DNA of 64,000 nt from Crambe crambe (GCA_963924555.1 OZ004581.1:7231338-7295337), one strand, 5' to 3'. Numbered from the stretch's first letter, positions 34,701 to 46,222 are shown. Notes: generated from the sequence alone by a model not told the origin. Numbers and translations: made by a program.

Positions 34701-36038
34701 TTCATTATTCAAATGTTTCACTAAAATTGCCCTGTCATGACTCGAGGTTAAGTTTTAGTGATAATAATTTGCAAATTTTCAAGGCTTAAAATTTTTTTTG
34801 TGGTTTCATGACTTCAAAGCAAGTGAAAATTTAGTGGGTGTAGTCTCTGACTCTGTGCATTCACTCGGCTCAATTCAGTGTCCTTGAGTTGTTCGCTCAA
34901 GTTAAGTTTTCAGCTGGAACCTTCAAATGAACGGACTTGGGACCCTGGCCTTTTATGGAGGTTTTCTTGTCTAGAGTGTATAATTATATAGAGATAATTA
35001 TTTCAGACAGTCCTTTGTTAAGAGGTTTGTCCTCTTTCAGAATATCAGAGGTTCCACTGTATTGCCACATGCTAGCAAGCTAAACATGTACCGTACAGCG
35101 GGATAATTTCGGTGGGGATAAATTAAATTTGGTAATCAGTCTATCTATTGAAAATTTTTCTATCGAATTTTTTTTCCAAATAAAGCCACCGTTTGGCCAC
35201 ATGTAGACATTCGTACATTCAACTATGGCACTATACGTAACTTATAATATACCTAACCTTCTGGTCCACTTTCTTCTTAGCTAGCTAGATTCCATCAATT
35301 TAAGAAGTCTCCATGATCGTGAAGATGGCTATACCTGAAGAAATGAAGGCCAAAAATAGTATGCAAACCAAGTGAAAATGGAGATTCAGCAGCTGTGAAG
35401 CAAAGTACGTCTGTAGATATTGTTTCACATGCGCTCAAATAATTGTACCGTACCGAATAAAAGACTACTTCATCTGTATTGTCCTTTGATGATTAACAAA
35501 ATATTTTATCCCTGAAAAAAAAACCGCTGTATGGTAGTGAGTCATTTCATAGAAATAATAATTTTTTTGTGATCCAACTAGATAGAAATCATTTTTTATC
35601 TTCAAAATTACAGGACTCATGAATCTCTTCATTATTGATAGCTTATTAAAATGGAAACTCCGATAAAAGGACACACACTCTGAAAGAGGACAAACCTCTC
35701 AACAAAGGACCATCTAAAAGTCTTCATATAATAACACTAAATGCAAAATAACCTCCAAAAGAGGACAACCTGCTTAACTTGAGGATGAGTCCCAAGTGTG
35801 TCCTTTATTCGGAGTCTCCACATACTGTGCAGTGTGCTCACCTCAAGTTTCCACATAATGATTCAGGTATGCTTATCGCTATAAATGGTATGACCCTCGT
35901 GGATCGGGACCCCTCAGAGTCATCGGACTTTTGTTATTCTATTTATTCTGTGGACTGTGTTTTGGATGTGTCAAGTGTTCTTGCTTCTTCTGTAACCTTT
36001 GTCTGTATGTCTGTTGTGGCTTTTATGACAGTAGCTAG
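28748..36038 (+). CDS. SH2-like, Cys-rich, membrane-anchored protein (copy 1)
   Basis: Exons 28748-28851, 31281-31400, 32507-32594, 33288-33443, 33732-33789, 34348-34537 and 35867-36038 join in frame to 295 residues. The N-terminus is acidic. Residues of about 34-130 look like an SH2 domain: WYLGGDVSEDAVVSILEASE, the βB-like CFGVYKVPDKGH, then FDHLPIEKQNSGKFKISG, and EAVEQFVATFDPPLVPAL where SH2 domains end. The FLVR arginine is not in its usual place. Then come a Pro-rich linker, a Cys/His cluster (SCCHPKNVCHGCC), an RGSGPLRVIGLLLFYLFCGL membrane segment with many Cys, and a short tail ending GFYDSS. SH2 identity is inferred from pattern; the protein's role is unknown. Confidence 0.7.
29249..29393. 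mobile_element. Miniature inverted-repeat element
   Basis: Ends GTGACAGTCGAGGGTAGAAAT and ATTTCTACCCTCGACTATCAC are inverted with one mismatch, with TAT/ATA flanks. In intron 1 of SH2-like copy 1. Confidence 0.75.
30019..30500. mobile_element. hAT-like miniature element
   Basis: Terminal inverted repeats TAGGGTCTTCCGAATTATGC / GCATAATTCGGAAGACCCTA. Flanks GCACTTGG and GCACTTAG make an 8-bp target duplication with one mismatch, the size hAT elements make. The interior has several TTATGC words and no open frame. Confidence 0.8.
31484..32285. repeat. 18-bp minisatellite in two blocks
   Basis: Blocks 31484-31800 and 32075-32285 of CATGTCCTATAAGACAGT variants (also GAAGCAGT). They sit in intron 2 of SH2-like copy 1. 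The unit is a multiple of 3, so long open frames here are spurious. Confidence 0.85.
32286..32480. repeat. CACTGAAGCCCCTC minisatellite
   Basis: About a dozen 13-17 bp units directly after the previous minisatellite, ending 26 bp before exon 3 of SH2-like copy 1. Confidence 0.85.
32970..33120. mobile_element. Palindromic miniature element
   Basis: Left arm GCTAATTTTTCGCGGGTCAA..TTTTTCGTGG mirrors right arm CCACGAAAATTTTGACCCAC..AAAAATTGCA. AT-rich, with no frame. Confidence 0.7.
33444..33478. repeat. (GTAT)n microsatellite forming a splice donor
   Basis: Eight GTAT units begin exactly at the donor of exon 4 (AAA|GTATGT). Every unit is itself a GTATGT-like donor. Confidence 0.85.
34914..35060. 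mobile_element. CAGTGGAA-family element
   Basis: Right end CAGAGGTTCCACTG|TA with GTCCTTTGTTAAGAGG inside; left end GGAACCTTCAAATG. Intron of SH2-like copy 1. A related eroded copy lies at 35648-35822. Confidence 0.5.
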
Positions 36039-36424
36039 CAGTAACACAGTTCAATAATATCATAGATAATAATTACTAGCTAGAGTTTTGTAAGCTAATC
36101 ATTTTTTTTTCCTTTTATTTTTATTTCAGTTCTACACATGTATCCATCACCTTTTTTAAAAACTATCTTTCATCTAATCGAGGGGGGAGGGGAGGAATTA
36201 TAATTATTATTATGCATGTTTGATTTTTATCTATAATCAAAATCAATATTATGCATGTCTGTAATTATTTGGTAGTTTTGTTTTGTTTGTTTGTTTTTTG
36301 GTATTTATTGTTGTTGTTTTTGCTACAGAATAATTATAGTATTATACTAAAATTAATGTCACACACGTAGTCAGCCACTATTGCTAAGTAGCTATTGCTC
36401 TATTCTGTTAAAACAAAGTCTAAT
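36039..36424. other. Spacer between convergent genes
   Basis: 386 bp of T-rich DNA between the stop codons of SH2-like copy 1 (+) and the MACPF-ApeC gene (-). Nothing else seen. Confidence 0.6.
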
Positions 36425-39400
36425 TCAGTTTTTCCTTGAATAATAGCAAAAATGAAGGTGGTGATTCTTCTTGCATCCATCGTCGTCAGGGTGTGCTCCT
36501 TCGCAATGGTCTTTATTATTCAGATCATTGTCATCAAACTTTATATAATCTTCAGTGACGGTAGTTCCTTTAACCTTCTGACATTTCCCTCCGTAACGAT
36601 ACAGAACGAACGGTCTATCAGTTGGTAACACAATCTCCTTACGATGTCGCCTATCACTTCGACAGCAGTAATGTATCAGCGTATTCTTATCATATTTTCC
36701 ATCTGGAAGCTCACCCCACCTTTCGTTCACATTTCGTACATCTTCATCATCCCAGTATATCTCGCCTTCCCTGAAATCAGAACTGGGACACCTGTCTCCT
36801 TTACGAGCGATGCAATAAGTTCCTTTCGGCCATTCGAAGACTGAATCATCGTCCTTCACTTTAGTGCAGTAATAGAGCTTGATATTCTTTCCGTAGTCCC
36901 CTCTGATTCGTTGTTGGATTGATTTGGACCAGTTGTTGTTGTTGCCAAAGAGGTCTGCATTGTCTTGCAAGCGGTAACCTTCGCTCCACCCATCCGGGCA
37001 ACTGCTGAGGGGGGAGAGGAGGGCATATTGTCCCCTTGGCCAAGCGATAGGAATGCTCAGGACAGGATCTGTGTGTGTAATGACAAATGTACATAGCTAA
37101 AAATCAGTATTAATTCATGTTGTAATGGATTGGGAAATCCTTAATCATGACCTACTGAGCAGCTGATCATTTTAACAGTTGTTTATTATAAAGCTTGTTC
37201 TTACGTAGGTCCATTTTGTTTCATGGAAATTGGCCTGGAAATGAGGCAAGTGTTTGTTTATTGCTTAACTTCTTTGTAGCTATTATAATTATAACTATAC
37301 ATATAATATACAGGAAAAGAATCCCCCACTTGTGCATGTGCTGCATGCATTATAATTAATGCATGCAGACTCATTATTTCTTGTACGTATGTACCGTTCA
37401 ATTTCCTAGCCTTGACATAAGCTGGATACTCTAAGACTGCTCTTTCAAGGTACGTCCTCTTCTGTTTAATTCTTAATCTCTTAGCTGTCACTGCAATAGA
37501 CCGTTCGGGCAGATTCTTCCAGAACTCTGGCTTCAATGCCTCGCTTATCTCCATGAGGGTCATATGTATAGGAACTGGGGTGGAGTCATTCCCAATTCGA
37601 AAGGTCACCCTTTGTGAGCCTATCGATGTTTCATTCTTGATGTTTGTGTTGAAGTAGTCCAGGCTCAATTCCAGTGATCCTCCATTACCACCAAGTGAAC
37701 CTCCAGCTTTGATACCACCAGAAGCCTATGCATAGTTCAAATAATTATGATACTCACACACTCTTTAGATAATATTTATCATCAATTGCAATTGGGTAAT
37801 TTTCAAAGTAATAATAATGTTCATGTTATTACTATTGCAGCATATCATACTTGAAATTAGTTTCAACATTGTCAAACAAGCCAATCAACCAATAATCCTC
37901 AATCTACGGTAATAGCTATTAAAGATGAGAGGAGTCAGCTCTATTATTAAAGATACTACGTAGTGACTATGAAATCGATTCCTGGATCCAGTCACTTACA
38001 ATGCCTGAATGGTATAGATAATCATTCATTTTGGAGGGACATAGCTAATTCACAAGAAACTCAAAAGGAGAAACTAATCATTAGCCATCTTTAAAATGCT
38101 AAAGCTGTTATGTGATAAACTTTCTATTCACAATCTTCACACTGATCAGTTAGCTACGTAGCTTGCTACAATTATTTCCCCAAAATTTATCATTATCTTG
38201 AAGCTGTATATGTATTAATATTGAGATTGTGACATACTATATTCATAAGAGTCATCCCAAGATCTTAAACCACTTAATTGTAATTTCCCCCGAACTTGAA
38301 GCTGTCATTACAGCGACATACTATTCACGATAGTTGTCCCAAGATGTAATACTCATCTTTAAACCACATTTTCCCCCAAACTTTTATACCTTGAAGCAGT
38401 TATTGTTACCTTATTAATGAGATAGTAACATACTATTCATAAGAGTCATCCCAAGATAATAGCTACATCTTTAAACCAAAATTTTTCCCAGAACTTTTAT
38501 AGCTACACCTTGAAGCTGTTATTATTAAGATAGTGACGTGCTATTCATAAGAGTCATCCCAAGATAATATCTAATAGCTACTCATCTTTAAACCATTAAA
38601 TTTTTCCCAAACTTTTATATACCTTGAAGATGTTATTGTTACCTGACATACTATTCATAAGAGTCGTCCCAAGACCACTAAATTATAATTTCCCCCCAAA
38701 CTTTCATAACTTGAAGCTGTTATTACCTATTACCTTTTTATTGAGGTAGCGATATACATCAGTGTATTTCAAAAGTGACCTATTCACAAAAGTCGACCCA
38801 ACATCTGCTTGAGAAATAAAGTGCTGCAAGAAATTATTATTATTATTATTATAGGCATCAAAAAGCTAGCTGTGATCATATCTTTAAGGGTTTTGCTATG
38901 AATGTTACTGTACATTGATTTTAGTTTATAACTTTTGATTTTAGAACTCTGTGGCTTTATGTAAAAGGCCGGACTTACTGTTCCCCAGTCTTCGATGAAA
39001 TCCATGTATCTATCTTTCACGTATGTTGAGGGCAGCTGCTTCACACTGTCATAAAAGCTGCGAGAAATGTGATGGAATTTACGTCCCCTCACTTTCAGGA
39101 GGTAGCGTACTTGTCCAGTGGTGCAGATCCTCTTTTGGTCCAAAATGACTTTTCTCTGTTTAGCAGTACTTGCCTCGGCTCTGCCAACTGCAGCACTTAA
39201 GCTGAACTGGAAGGTCGAAATCTTTGCTGTAAAATAACAAAGATTTAGACTATTGTAGCTGTTCTACAATGGCGCATGAATAAAATCTGGAACCTCCAAT
39301 AAAGGACACTGATCTTTCAATGAAGAAAATGCCCGTGGGTTCTATCTACTGGGGGGAGGGGGGGAGGGGGGGAGGAGGAGGAGGAGGAGGAAGAAGGAGG

Positions 39401-41673
39401 GAGGCTTCCCTCCATACTGTTTCCTATTTTTGAAGCTAAAGCTCTCATAGTTAGGGCAATTCTGTGATAATGTTACACTTCTATACTCAACCTCTACAAA
39501 GGACAAAAGGCTATATCCTAAACTGTGTCCAGTATTGGGAGGTAATTTTCATAACCAATATTTTCCCAATAATATAAAAACATAATTGTAGCTATATACA
39601 ACATGGATAAGACATCAGATTGAAACTAAAACAAATCTATGCCATGAATAGAGAGAACCATTGGCTAATAGCTGCATGTATTTGATCACAATTATTACTT
39701 CAGATAAGGCAATAGCAAAATGATGATAAACTCAGTTTCTCAGTTTTTTATTTCAATGATTGGCCTTTGACAATAATAATGTATTCTAAGCATTGTTTAC
39801 ATTGGGGAAAAAGTTGATGCATAAACTGTTATAGAATCACTTTTTGGTGACTTTTACAAAGTTTGAAATCCAGTACATCTAACTTGCACTACTTATATAC
39901 TGTAGCTATAATAAAGCTAAATTTTCAATAAAATAACACTAGCTGCAAATTAGCATTTGGATATCAATGCCATCACAGCTGCTATGCTAGTATATAGCTA
40001 ATGGCCTAGTCACGGTGTTATGATTAGGCCTTGGCACATTATGCCGGCATAATTTTGAGCATAATAACATTGATTTGTAAGGCAAGCATAATCGAGCATA
40101 ATCAACAATCATATGAGCATAATCGTCTCATTTCAAAAAATCATATATTCATTTTGAACGGCTATTATACTCTAGCATGACACTCAATTACATAGTCTTG
40201 CAGTGAGCTAGCTTGTTTGTCAGTAAAATGTCTTATTGAAAAAACTCTTTCAGCATCAGCTGATCACAAGCCATGAACACAATTACCACAAACCCAGGAT
40301 CAGATTACTGAGGTTAAAGGCCAATAATACCAGTGCACATGAGCATAATGACACTGCACATGAGCATAATAACTTTACACATGAGCATAATAACATGATT
40401 TTTTGAGCATAGAAGAATAGCATAATAGCCAATTTTTTGAGCATAATGTGCCAAGGCCTAGTTATGATGAAATCAAAACAGTTCCCCATGCTGAATTCAC
40501 TTACTATATAATGCACAGACTTAGAAGAAGTAACTCGCTGGTCACTGGTCATTTTCTGACTGGACCAAATTTTAGTATTTTAAGCAGGACAGGATTATTG
40601 AATGTCCAACCAAATCTTTATAATGACCTATCAAATCAAGTGTCTTATTTCAAGCTCCGTCATGCAGTACAACACAGCATATAGGATCTATTATTATTAG
40701 CCATAGCTATTACGTATAATTATTATAGTAAGAATACATGCAGCATTAGCAGGGCTCAATATAACATTCTAAAAGTGCAAGGACATCTTGTCAGATCAAT
40801 CACAGATAAAAATGCCCAATATCTGATAGATTTTTTTCCATCTGACATTTTGGTCTGACTTTTTTAGCAATTGGGAGAATGTATGTGGCAATCCCTGTAG
40901 AAGTCCTTTTACATAGCTCTCAATTTGCCATATATCCTAGTAGCTATAGGCAAGGAAAAGAGAATGTATATTATAGCTAGCTATATTTGCATATTAGAAT
41001 GGCTGATTTAATGACAATAGCTAATTATGTATGTAGCTATTCATTAACCTTCAGGATTGACTTTGAAGGAGAGCTCTTTCTGATAACTCTTTGCCCCACT
41101 GAAAGCGTACGACTGTCTCTTCTGACTGCACCCAGATGAGCTAGCAAAATTCACCTGATCTGGTACTTTCATGGATTTCCCCAAATAGAAAGCTTCTTTG
41201 TTTTTCTTATATGTAAAAGTAAAAATGGATCGTGTTAGTAAGATACCAGGATCTCTTCCTCCAAGGTCAAAGTTCCCATCTGGACTCCCTCGTATGATGT
41301 TGTACCCGACTCCAACATAATGGGTAACTAAGGAGAGCTGGTCGACCGTTTCTTTATGGGCGGTTTTGCCCCTGTCTCTGGTCCTTACTCTCAAAAGTCG
41401 ATCCTTATTATCTTCCTCTGATGAACGTGCAGCTTCTTCGTGAAATCCCTGCATGATTATTTTTAGTAGAATTTCTTCAGTGCTCACTTGTGGAGATGAA
41501 TCTGAAGATTCTGCATTTTTTGGACTAAATTGTGTCATCATATTCAGCCTTCTCTGAAGAGTATCAAGACTTTCTCTGTTGTAAAAGGGATAGGCAACAG
41601 TAGCAGAAGCAGCAATTGTTGAGAGGATAATCGTGATAGCACACAGCCTACTAGCCTTGCTGGAGAAATCCAT
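36425..41673 (-). CDS. MACPF-ApeC (apextrin-like) protein
   Basis: Exons 41673-41049, 39226-38979, 37725-37395 and 37068-36425 join in frame to about 615 residues. The N-terminus has a hydrophobic signal-like stretch (CAITIILSTIAASATVAYPF). A MACPF start follows (HYVGVGYNIIRGSPDGNFDL), then SFYDSVKQLPSTY and YMDFIEDWGT. The Gly-rich ASGGIKAGGSLGG region and SIAVTAKRLRIKQK come next. The last exon is an ApeC domain: ARKGDRCPSSDFREGEIYWDDED, LPDGKYDKNTLIHYCCRSD, LHFCYYSRKN. MACPF-ApeC proteins are secreted and linked to defence or development in invertebrates. The His expected after WGT is missing at the exon 2/3 junction, so an exon may hide in the tandem repeats of 38170-38790. It lies head to head with SH2-like copy 2 (176 bp). 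Confidence 0.85.
38170..38790. repeat. About five tandem repeats of 100-115 bp
   Basis: Each unit has CATACTATTCATAAGAGTC, (A)TCCCAAGAT, TTTAAACCA, CCCAAACTTTTATA and CTTGAAGCTGTTATT. It fills the intron between MACPF exons 2 and 3. Confidence 0.85.
39350..39402. repeat. G-rich tract
   Basis: GGGGGGAGG and GGAGGAGGAG runs in intron 1 of the MACPF-ApeC gene. A G-quadruplex is possible on the plus strand. Confidence 0.8.
40025..40460. mobile_element. hAT-like miniature element with perfect 8-bp target duplication
   Basis: Inverted ends TAGGCCTTGGCACATTATG / CATAATGTGCCAAGGCCTA. Identical flanks GTTATGAT at 40017-40024 and 40461-40468. The interior is made of GAGCATAAT words. It lies in intron 1 of the MACPF-ApeC gene. 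Confidence 0.92.
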
Positions 41674-41849
41674 GATTCACCTCCTGCAATTTGTACTAGT
41701 AGTTAAAGCTCGATAGCAGGTCTTTTATACACTTTATATTAATGCGCATGCTTCAATAACTACAAGATAGGTAAAGGGTCGATTACGCCGGTGTATTTAT
41801 GCGCATGCGTACATCCTTCAATAACTCATATCATTGAACGGGAGGTAAC
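41674..41849. promoter_or_regulatory. Shared head-to-head promoter A
   Basis: 176 bp separate the ATGs of the MACPF-ApeC gene (-) and SH2-like copy 2 (+). It contains ATGCGCATG (41742-41750), GCGCATGCGT (41801-41810), a NRF1-like palindrome, and TTTATACACTTTATA. The same layout recurs at 46029-46222, so both genes are probably driven from one region. Confidence 0.65.
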
Positions 41850-41984
41850 ATGGAGTGCAAAAGAACTGAAAGCAGCCCACTGAAACTCAGTCTAGAAGAT
41901 CATCTAATCAAACAAAAGTAAGTCTTCAAAAGATTGGTCCACTAGCTACATGTGTACGCTAGAGCTACTGATAGATCCTTTGAT

Positions 41985-42622
41985 TAGGCCACTACAACTT
42001 GTTTTCCTGTTTCTGGTCGGCCGCCCGCATGTTTTAGAACGACATCAATAAATTGGGAAACACGCGGTATGCGCATGCGTAGTAGCCTGCAGTAAAGCAG
42101 CTCGTTGTGGGAAGTGACTTCTATGCAACTGATCCCTGAATAGGTGAGTATTTAACTGTATCTAGGATCAATTTCTCAGTAATCTTTTCAGTGACAATGT
42201 AGCTAGAGGATTTATAGCTAGACTTAAATATGTTCTTATTTATTTTTTTGTTTTGTTTTAGCAAACAGCTTTAGTGAATTGCAGTGTTCTTTGTCAATCT
42301 AATATAATCTATCCTTGGAAGATTCTTGCAGTGAACAGTTAGTACATTCTTGCAGTACATTCTTGCAGTGAAGAGTACATCAATATATCCACCAATGTGT
42401 CTACAGTGCCTCGTCTATAGAGCCTGCTCCAGATGCTGACTATTTATACCTCAATGCAAAGACTGTACTCATTATAATCATTGTTTATGGTTACATTATG
42501 TGATTATGTGATTGTTTATACAAGTACAAGAGCTAGTTGCTGTAATGCTGAAACTCCGCCCGCCCGCATCAGTTGTGGGAAAATCCCTGACCAGAAACAG
42601 GAAATCAAGTTGTAGTGGCCTT
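41985..42622. mobile_element. 640-bp inverted-repeat element present only in duplicate A
   Basis: Ends GGCCACTACAACTTGTTTTC and the inverse (..AAATCAAGTTGTAGTGGCC), with inner inverted GTTTCTGGTC/GACCAGAAAC and CCGCCCGCAT. The matching place in duplicate B (46375-46390) reads CCTTTGGTTATAATTG without it. Contains GCGCATGCGT at 42071. Confidence 0.8.
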
Positions 42623-43744
42623 ATTATAATTGTAAAAAATATAATAGATCAGTGACCAAGTGTTTGACCATTTGTAGGAACGAGAGGTCAGGACAATAGC
42701 TAGCTACTAACTTCAGCTCACATTACTATATGTAGCATAATACTGTAGTAGTTGTTATAGATCGACTAGCTAGACACTGTACCTTGACTCCATTATCAAG
42801 CCCATTCGGCCTAACATTGTACAATGTATTAAAGTGCCATGTACGTAGGCAAGGATAGAGAGTTACCAATCCTTATATTCAGACTTTTTCCTCTGTATAA
42901 TGTAGCTAGTCTGTAGGCATAGCTAATTCTCTATACATGTATAGTCTCCAGAGGATTTATTGTATGCAAAGTGCAGATTCATGTATTGCTATGGGACATA
43001 AAAATAACTGTGCTTATTTTCAATAAGCCACTAGGTACAACTTGAATCTTATTCTCACACTATTGAACTGCATGGGTCATTACTGTAATAAAATTATTTA
43101 ATTTCGATAGCTAGCTACTTCCAGAATTAAAAAAATAATTCATAATGTGAGCGACTATAGCCACAGTTGGTTACCCATCCATTTTATGAGTTACTATAGT
43201 GTGGTCATGGCTTAATGCCTTTTTTCTGCAAGATGAGCTTAACATAACTACACTTGTTGGATAAGACTATCACCTTTCAGAGAAGCATTAAGGGGAAATG
43301 TAATTTCCTATAGCTATAATATGAACTTTGTCACGATGGGCAGTTCACGAGTTATTACAGCAAACAAACTGTAAAATTTAATAGGTGGTCAACAATGATG
43401 AACGACACTATCTCTAGCAGTAAAATAATTCTGGTCTCATAGAGAGAGAATTATTAACTAATTATACAGTAAGCTTCCCAAACTACTTTTATCAATAACT
43501 GTTTGATCTTAGGGAAAAATAAAATCATTTTTGAAATCTACATGAAAAATGAGTCTTGGTACTATTCTGAAACTGAAATTCAATTTTTGTACAGTACCTC
43601 ACGTTGTATGTGAGCTTCAGATACAATTAGCTAAAATTTCCATTTCTCACTTTCATAAGCCAGTTAACTTCCGAGTTACATCACCATTTCAGTGGAAGGA
43701 CCTTGACAATAACCTTTACCTATTCTTGGCTACTGGTTGTATTA

Positions 43745-44850
43745 ATATATCCCACCTAATACATTTACTCCCATAGAGAAAAGTGCTCTTACTGTCATAA
43801 ATTCCCTCCCTTAGGGTTTATGACTCATAAATGCACCGTTCCCCAGGCTATGAATAACAACAGATTTAGGTTTTCTGAAGCTGACTTTCGGAAGATGATA
43901 ATAATAAAGATAACCTGAGATAATGATCAGATAACATTGCCATTAACTAGTTATTACTAAAGAGTCTATTTCTGTTTTTGTATTATGTTGATAGTTTATA
44001 GCTGACTGTTGGAAGATGACTATTGGAAGAAGATGATTATGAAGATAATGACATTGTCATTAACTATTACTAAAGAATCTATTTCTGTCTCTGGGTGATT
44101 GTTGGAAAATGAAGAAGTCATCTGGCTGGGTCACAAGGAAACTTCATAGCAATTTTCCACTGGAAGAAATTATTGTCTAAGGCACATTTGGTATTTGTTC
44201 AGTATTTTTTGGCGTCATACCTTCCGCTAGCTTAGCTAGTTCACTGTCGCTAGCAAAAACAAAAAGTGGGTGGAGGAACTCGTTAATAGCTGGGTGTGGT
44301 GGGCATGGGAGGAGTTCGAGTTGAGCCTCGTATAGTCGTCGTAGTCTTCGCAAACGGGCTCGGGGCTCTGTAGAGTTGGCGTCTGAATAACCGCACATCC
44401 CATGGAGGACAGGGACAAGCTATGGCAGGAATTTTCGTTTTGTTTTGTTTCGTAACTAAGGTAACTAAGGGGTAGCTATCTCTATAATATATCCCACCTA
44501 ATACATTTACTCCCATAGAGAAAAGTGCTCTTACTGTCATAAATTCCCTCCCTTAGGGTAAAGTGCGTTATGACTCATAAACGCACTGTTCCCCAGGCTA
44601 TGAATAACAACAGTTTTAGGTTTTCTGAAGCTGACTGTTTGAAGAAGATGATAATGAAGATAATCTATGAGATAATGATCAGATAACATTGTCATTACCT
44701 AGCTATTACTAAAGAGTTTATTTCTGTCTCTGTATTATGTTGGTAGTTTATAGCTGACTGTTGGAAGAAGATGATTATGAAGTTAATGATCAGTCTATAA
44801 CATTGTCATTAACTATTTCTAAAGAATCTATTTCTGTCTCTGGGTAGTTT
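43745..44850. repeat. Direct repeats of about 380 bp flanking a 320-bp insert
   Basis: 43745-44130 and 44485-44850 share ATACATTTACTCCCATAGAG, AAATTCCCTCCCTTAGGGT, CCCCAGGCTATGAATAACA and GCTGACTGTTGGAAGA. The stretch between them (44161-44484) is GC-richer and unique. Confidence 0.75.
44177..44398 (-). other. Possible exon-like fragment of unknown origin
   Basis: The minus strand here is open in one frame for 73 codons with mixed composition (for example HPAINEFLHPLFVFASD and SELAKLAEGMTPK), unlike the AT-rich surroundings. No family recognised and no splice sites confirmed. It may be a captured exon or chance. Confidence 0.2.
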
Positions 44851-45683
44851 ATAGCTGACTGTTGGAAGAAGTGCATTCTCAGACTAGAGCGATGTCTCAA
44901 TTCCCACTGAATATTATAGCTAGCTAACTACTTTTAAGCTGCCTAAAAATACAAACAAAACAAAAAACAAACAAAAAACATCAACAACAAAAAGAAGCAG
45001 TTACACTTGTTAAGAACATGATGTCATAATCCATCATTTTTGAGGGGGCTCAGCCCCCACCTTCTGAATATTGGTGGGGCTCTAGCCCCTCCAGCCCCCA
45101 CCTTCCGCCTCCTATGTAGCTGATTGCTGGAAAATGAAGAAGTCATCTGGTGCTGGGTCATGCGCCCTCGGATTCGGTTATTTATTTGGCCATAATCACC
45201 AGGACTACCGTGTTCTAACTATTACTTGTCAACCATTCCTCATTTCTGTTGATGAAAGATAGCTATCAGCATGAAATATACAAGGCTCTGTCAGCACTTA
45301 TAACTATATTGAAAGATTATGGAGCTAGATATGACGACATGCTTTGACATGGAGTGTAGGACTGGTGTAGAGTTAGGGATTTATCTATATTCGTGACAAA
45401 TATGCACAGAGGCCCCTGTGTACAAAACCTTTGCTGGCCAGATACTGCATTTATATTCCCAGTGCAACTTGCTGTGAAGAAGCCAGTTATCACTTTATAA
45501 TACTGTATAGGTGGTACTTGGGAGGAGATGTTAGTGAGGATGCAGCGGTGTCCATTTTAGAAGCAAGTGAAGCCACCAATTGCTTTGGAGTGCGATAAAA
45601 GTTACATGTTCTCAGCAAAGTAAGTAGCTATGCAATCTCCGTTTAGGACTGTATTCATAATAAGAATATATTATTTAGATGAA

Positions 45684-46028
45684 TCAAATAAAAATGACCG
45701 TTTCTTTATGGGCGGTTTTGCCTCTGTCTCTGGTCCTTACTCTGAAAAGTCGATCCTTATTATCTTCTTCCTCTGATGAGGGTGCAGCTTCTTCGCGAAA
45801 TCCCTGCATGATTACTTTTAGTAGACTTTCTTCAGCGCTCACTTGTGGAGATGAATCTGAAGATTCTGCATTCTTTGGACTAAATTGTGTCATCATATTC
45901 AGCCTTCTCTGAAGAGTATCAAGACTTTCTTTGTCGTAAAAGGGATAGGCAACAGTAGCAGAAGCAGCAATAGTTGAGAGAATAATCATGATAGCACACA
46001 GCCTACTAGCCTTGTTGGAGAAATCCAT
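45684..46028 (-). pseudogene. Truncated second copy of MACPF-ApeC exon 1
   Basis: 114 residues nearly identical to the start of the full gene, through DRGKTAHKET. It then breaks at the duplication junction and stops after three unrelated codons. The MACPF and ApeC domains are absent. The signal-like N-terminus and promoter B are intact, so a short secreted peptide could still be made. Confidence 0.9.
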
Positions 46029-46222
46029 GATTCACCTCCTGCAACTTATACTAGTAGTTAAAGCTCGGTCTTTTATATACTTTAATGTGCATGTTTCAAT
46101 AACTATGATATCATTGACGAGATACAAAATAGGTAAAGGGTCGATTACGCCAGAGTTATACTCTGTATTTATGCGCATGCGTACATCCTTCAATAACTCA
46201 TTATCATTGAACGGGAGGTAAC
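46029..46222. promoter_or_regulatory. Shared head-to-head promoter B
   Basis: A copy of promoter A: same CTTTTATATACTTTA, TATTTATGCGCATGCGTACAT (46166-46186) and TTGAACGGGAGGTAACATGG before the SH2-like start. A few small insertions distinguish it. Confidence 0.65.

Larger units (their letters stand above)
41850..45619 (+). pseudogene. SH2-like gene copy 2, truncated and frameshifted
   Basis: Only exon 1 (41850-41917) and exon 2 (45511-45619) exist. Exon 2 matches copy 3 but has lost about 11 bases after TTTGGAGTGC, producing a stop TAA at about 45595. Exons 3-7 are missing because the duplicated unit ends at about 45680. Exon 1 and its promoter remain intact, so a short or fusion transcript is possible. 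Confidence 0.85.

Noticed and set aside
34319-35061. CXXC/H zinc-finger gene from the SCCHPKNVCHGCC block
   Set aside because: It is one exon (34348-34537) of SH2-like copy 1, not a separate gene; the Cys/His spacing fits no zinc finger I know.
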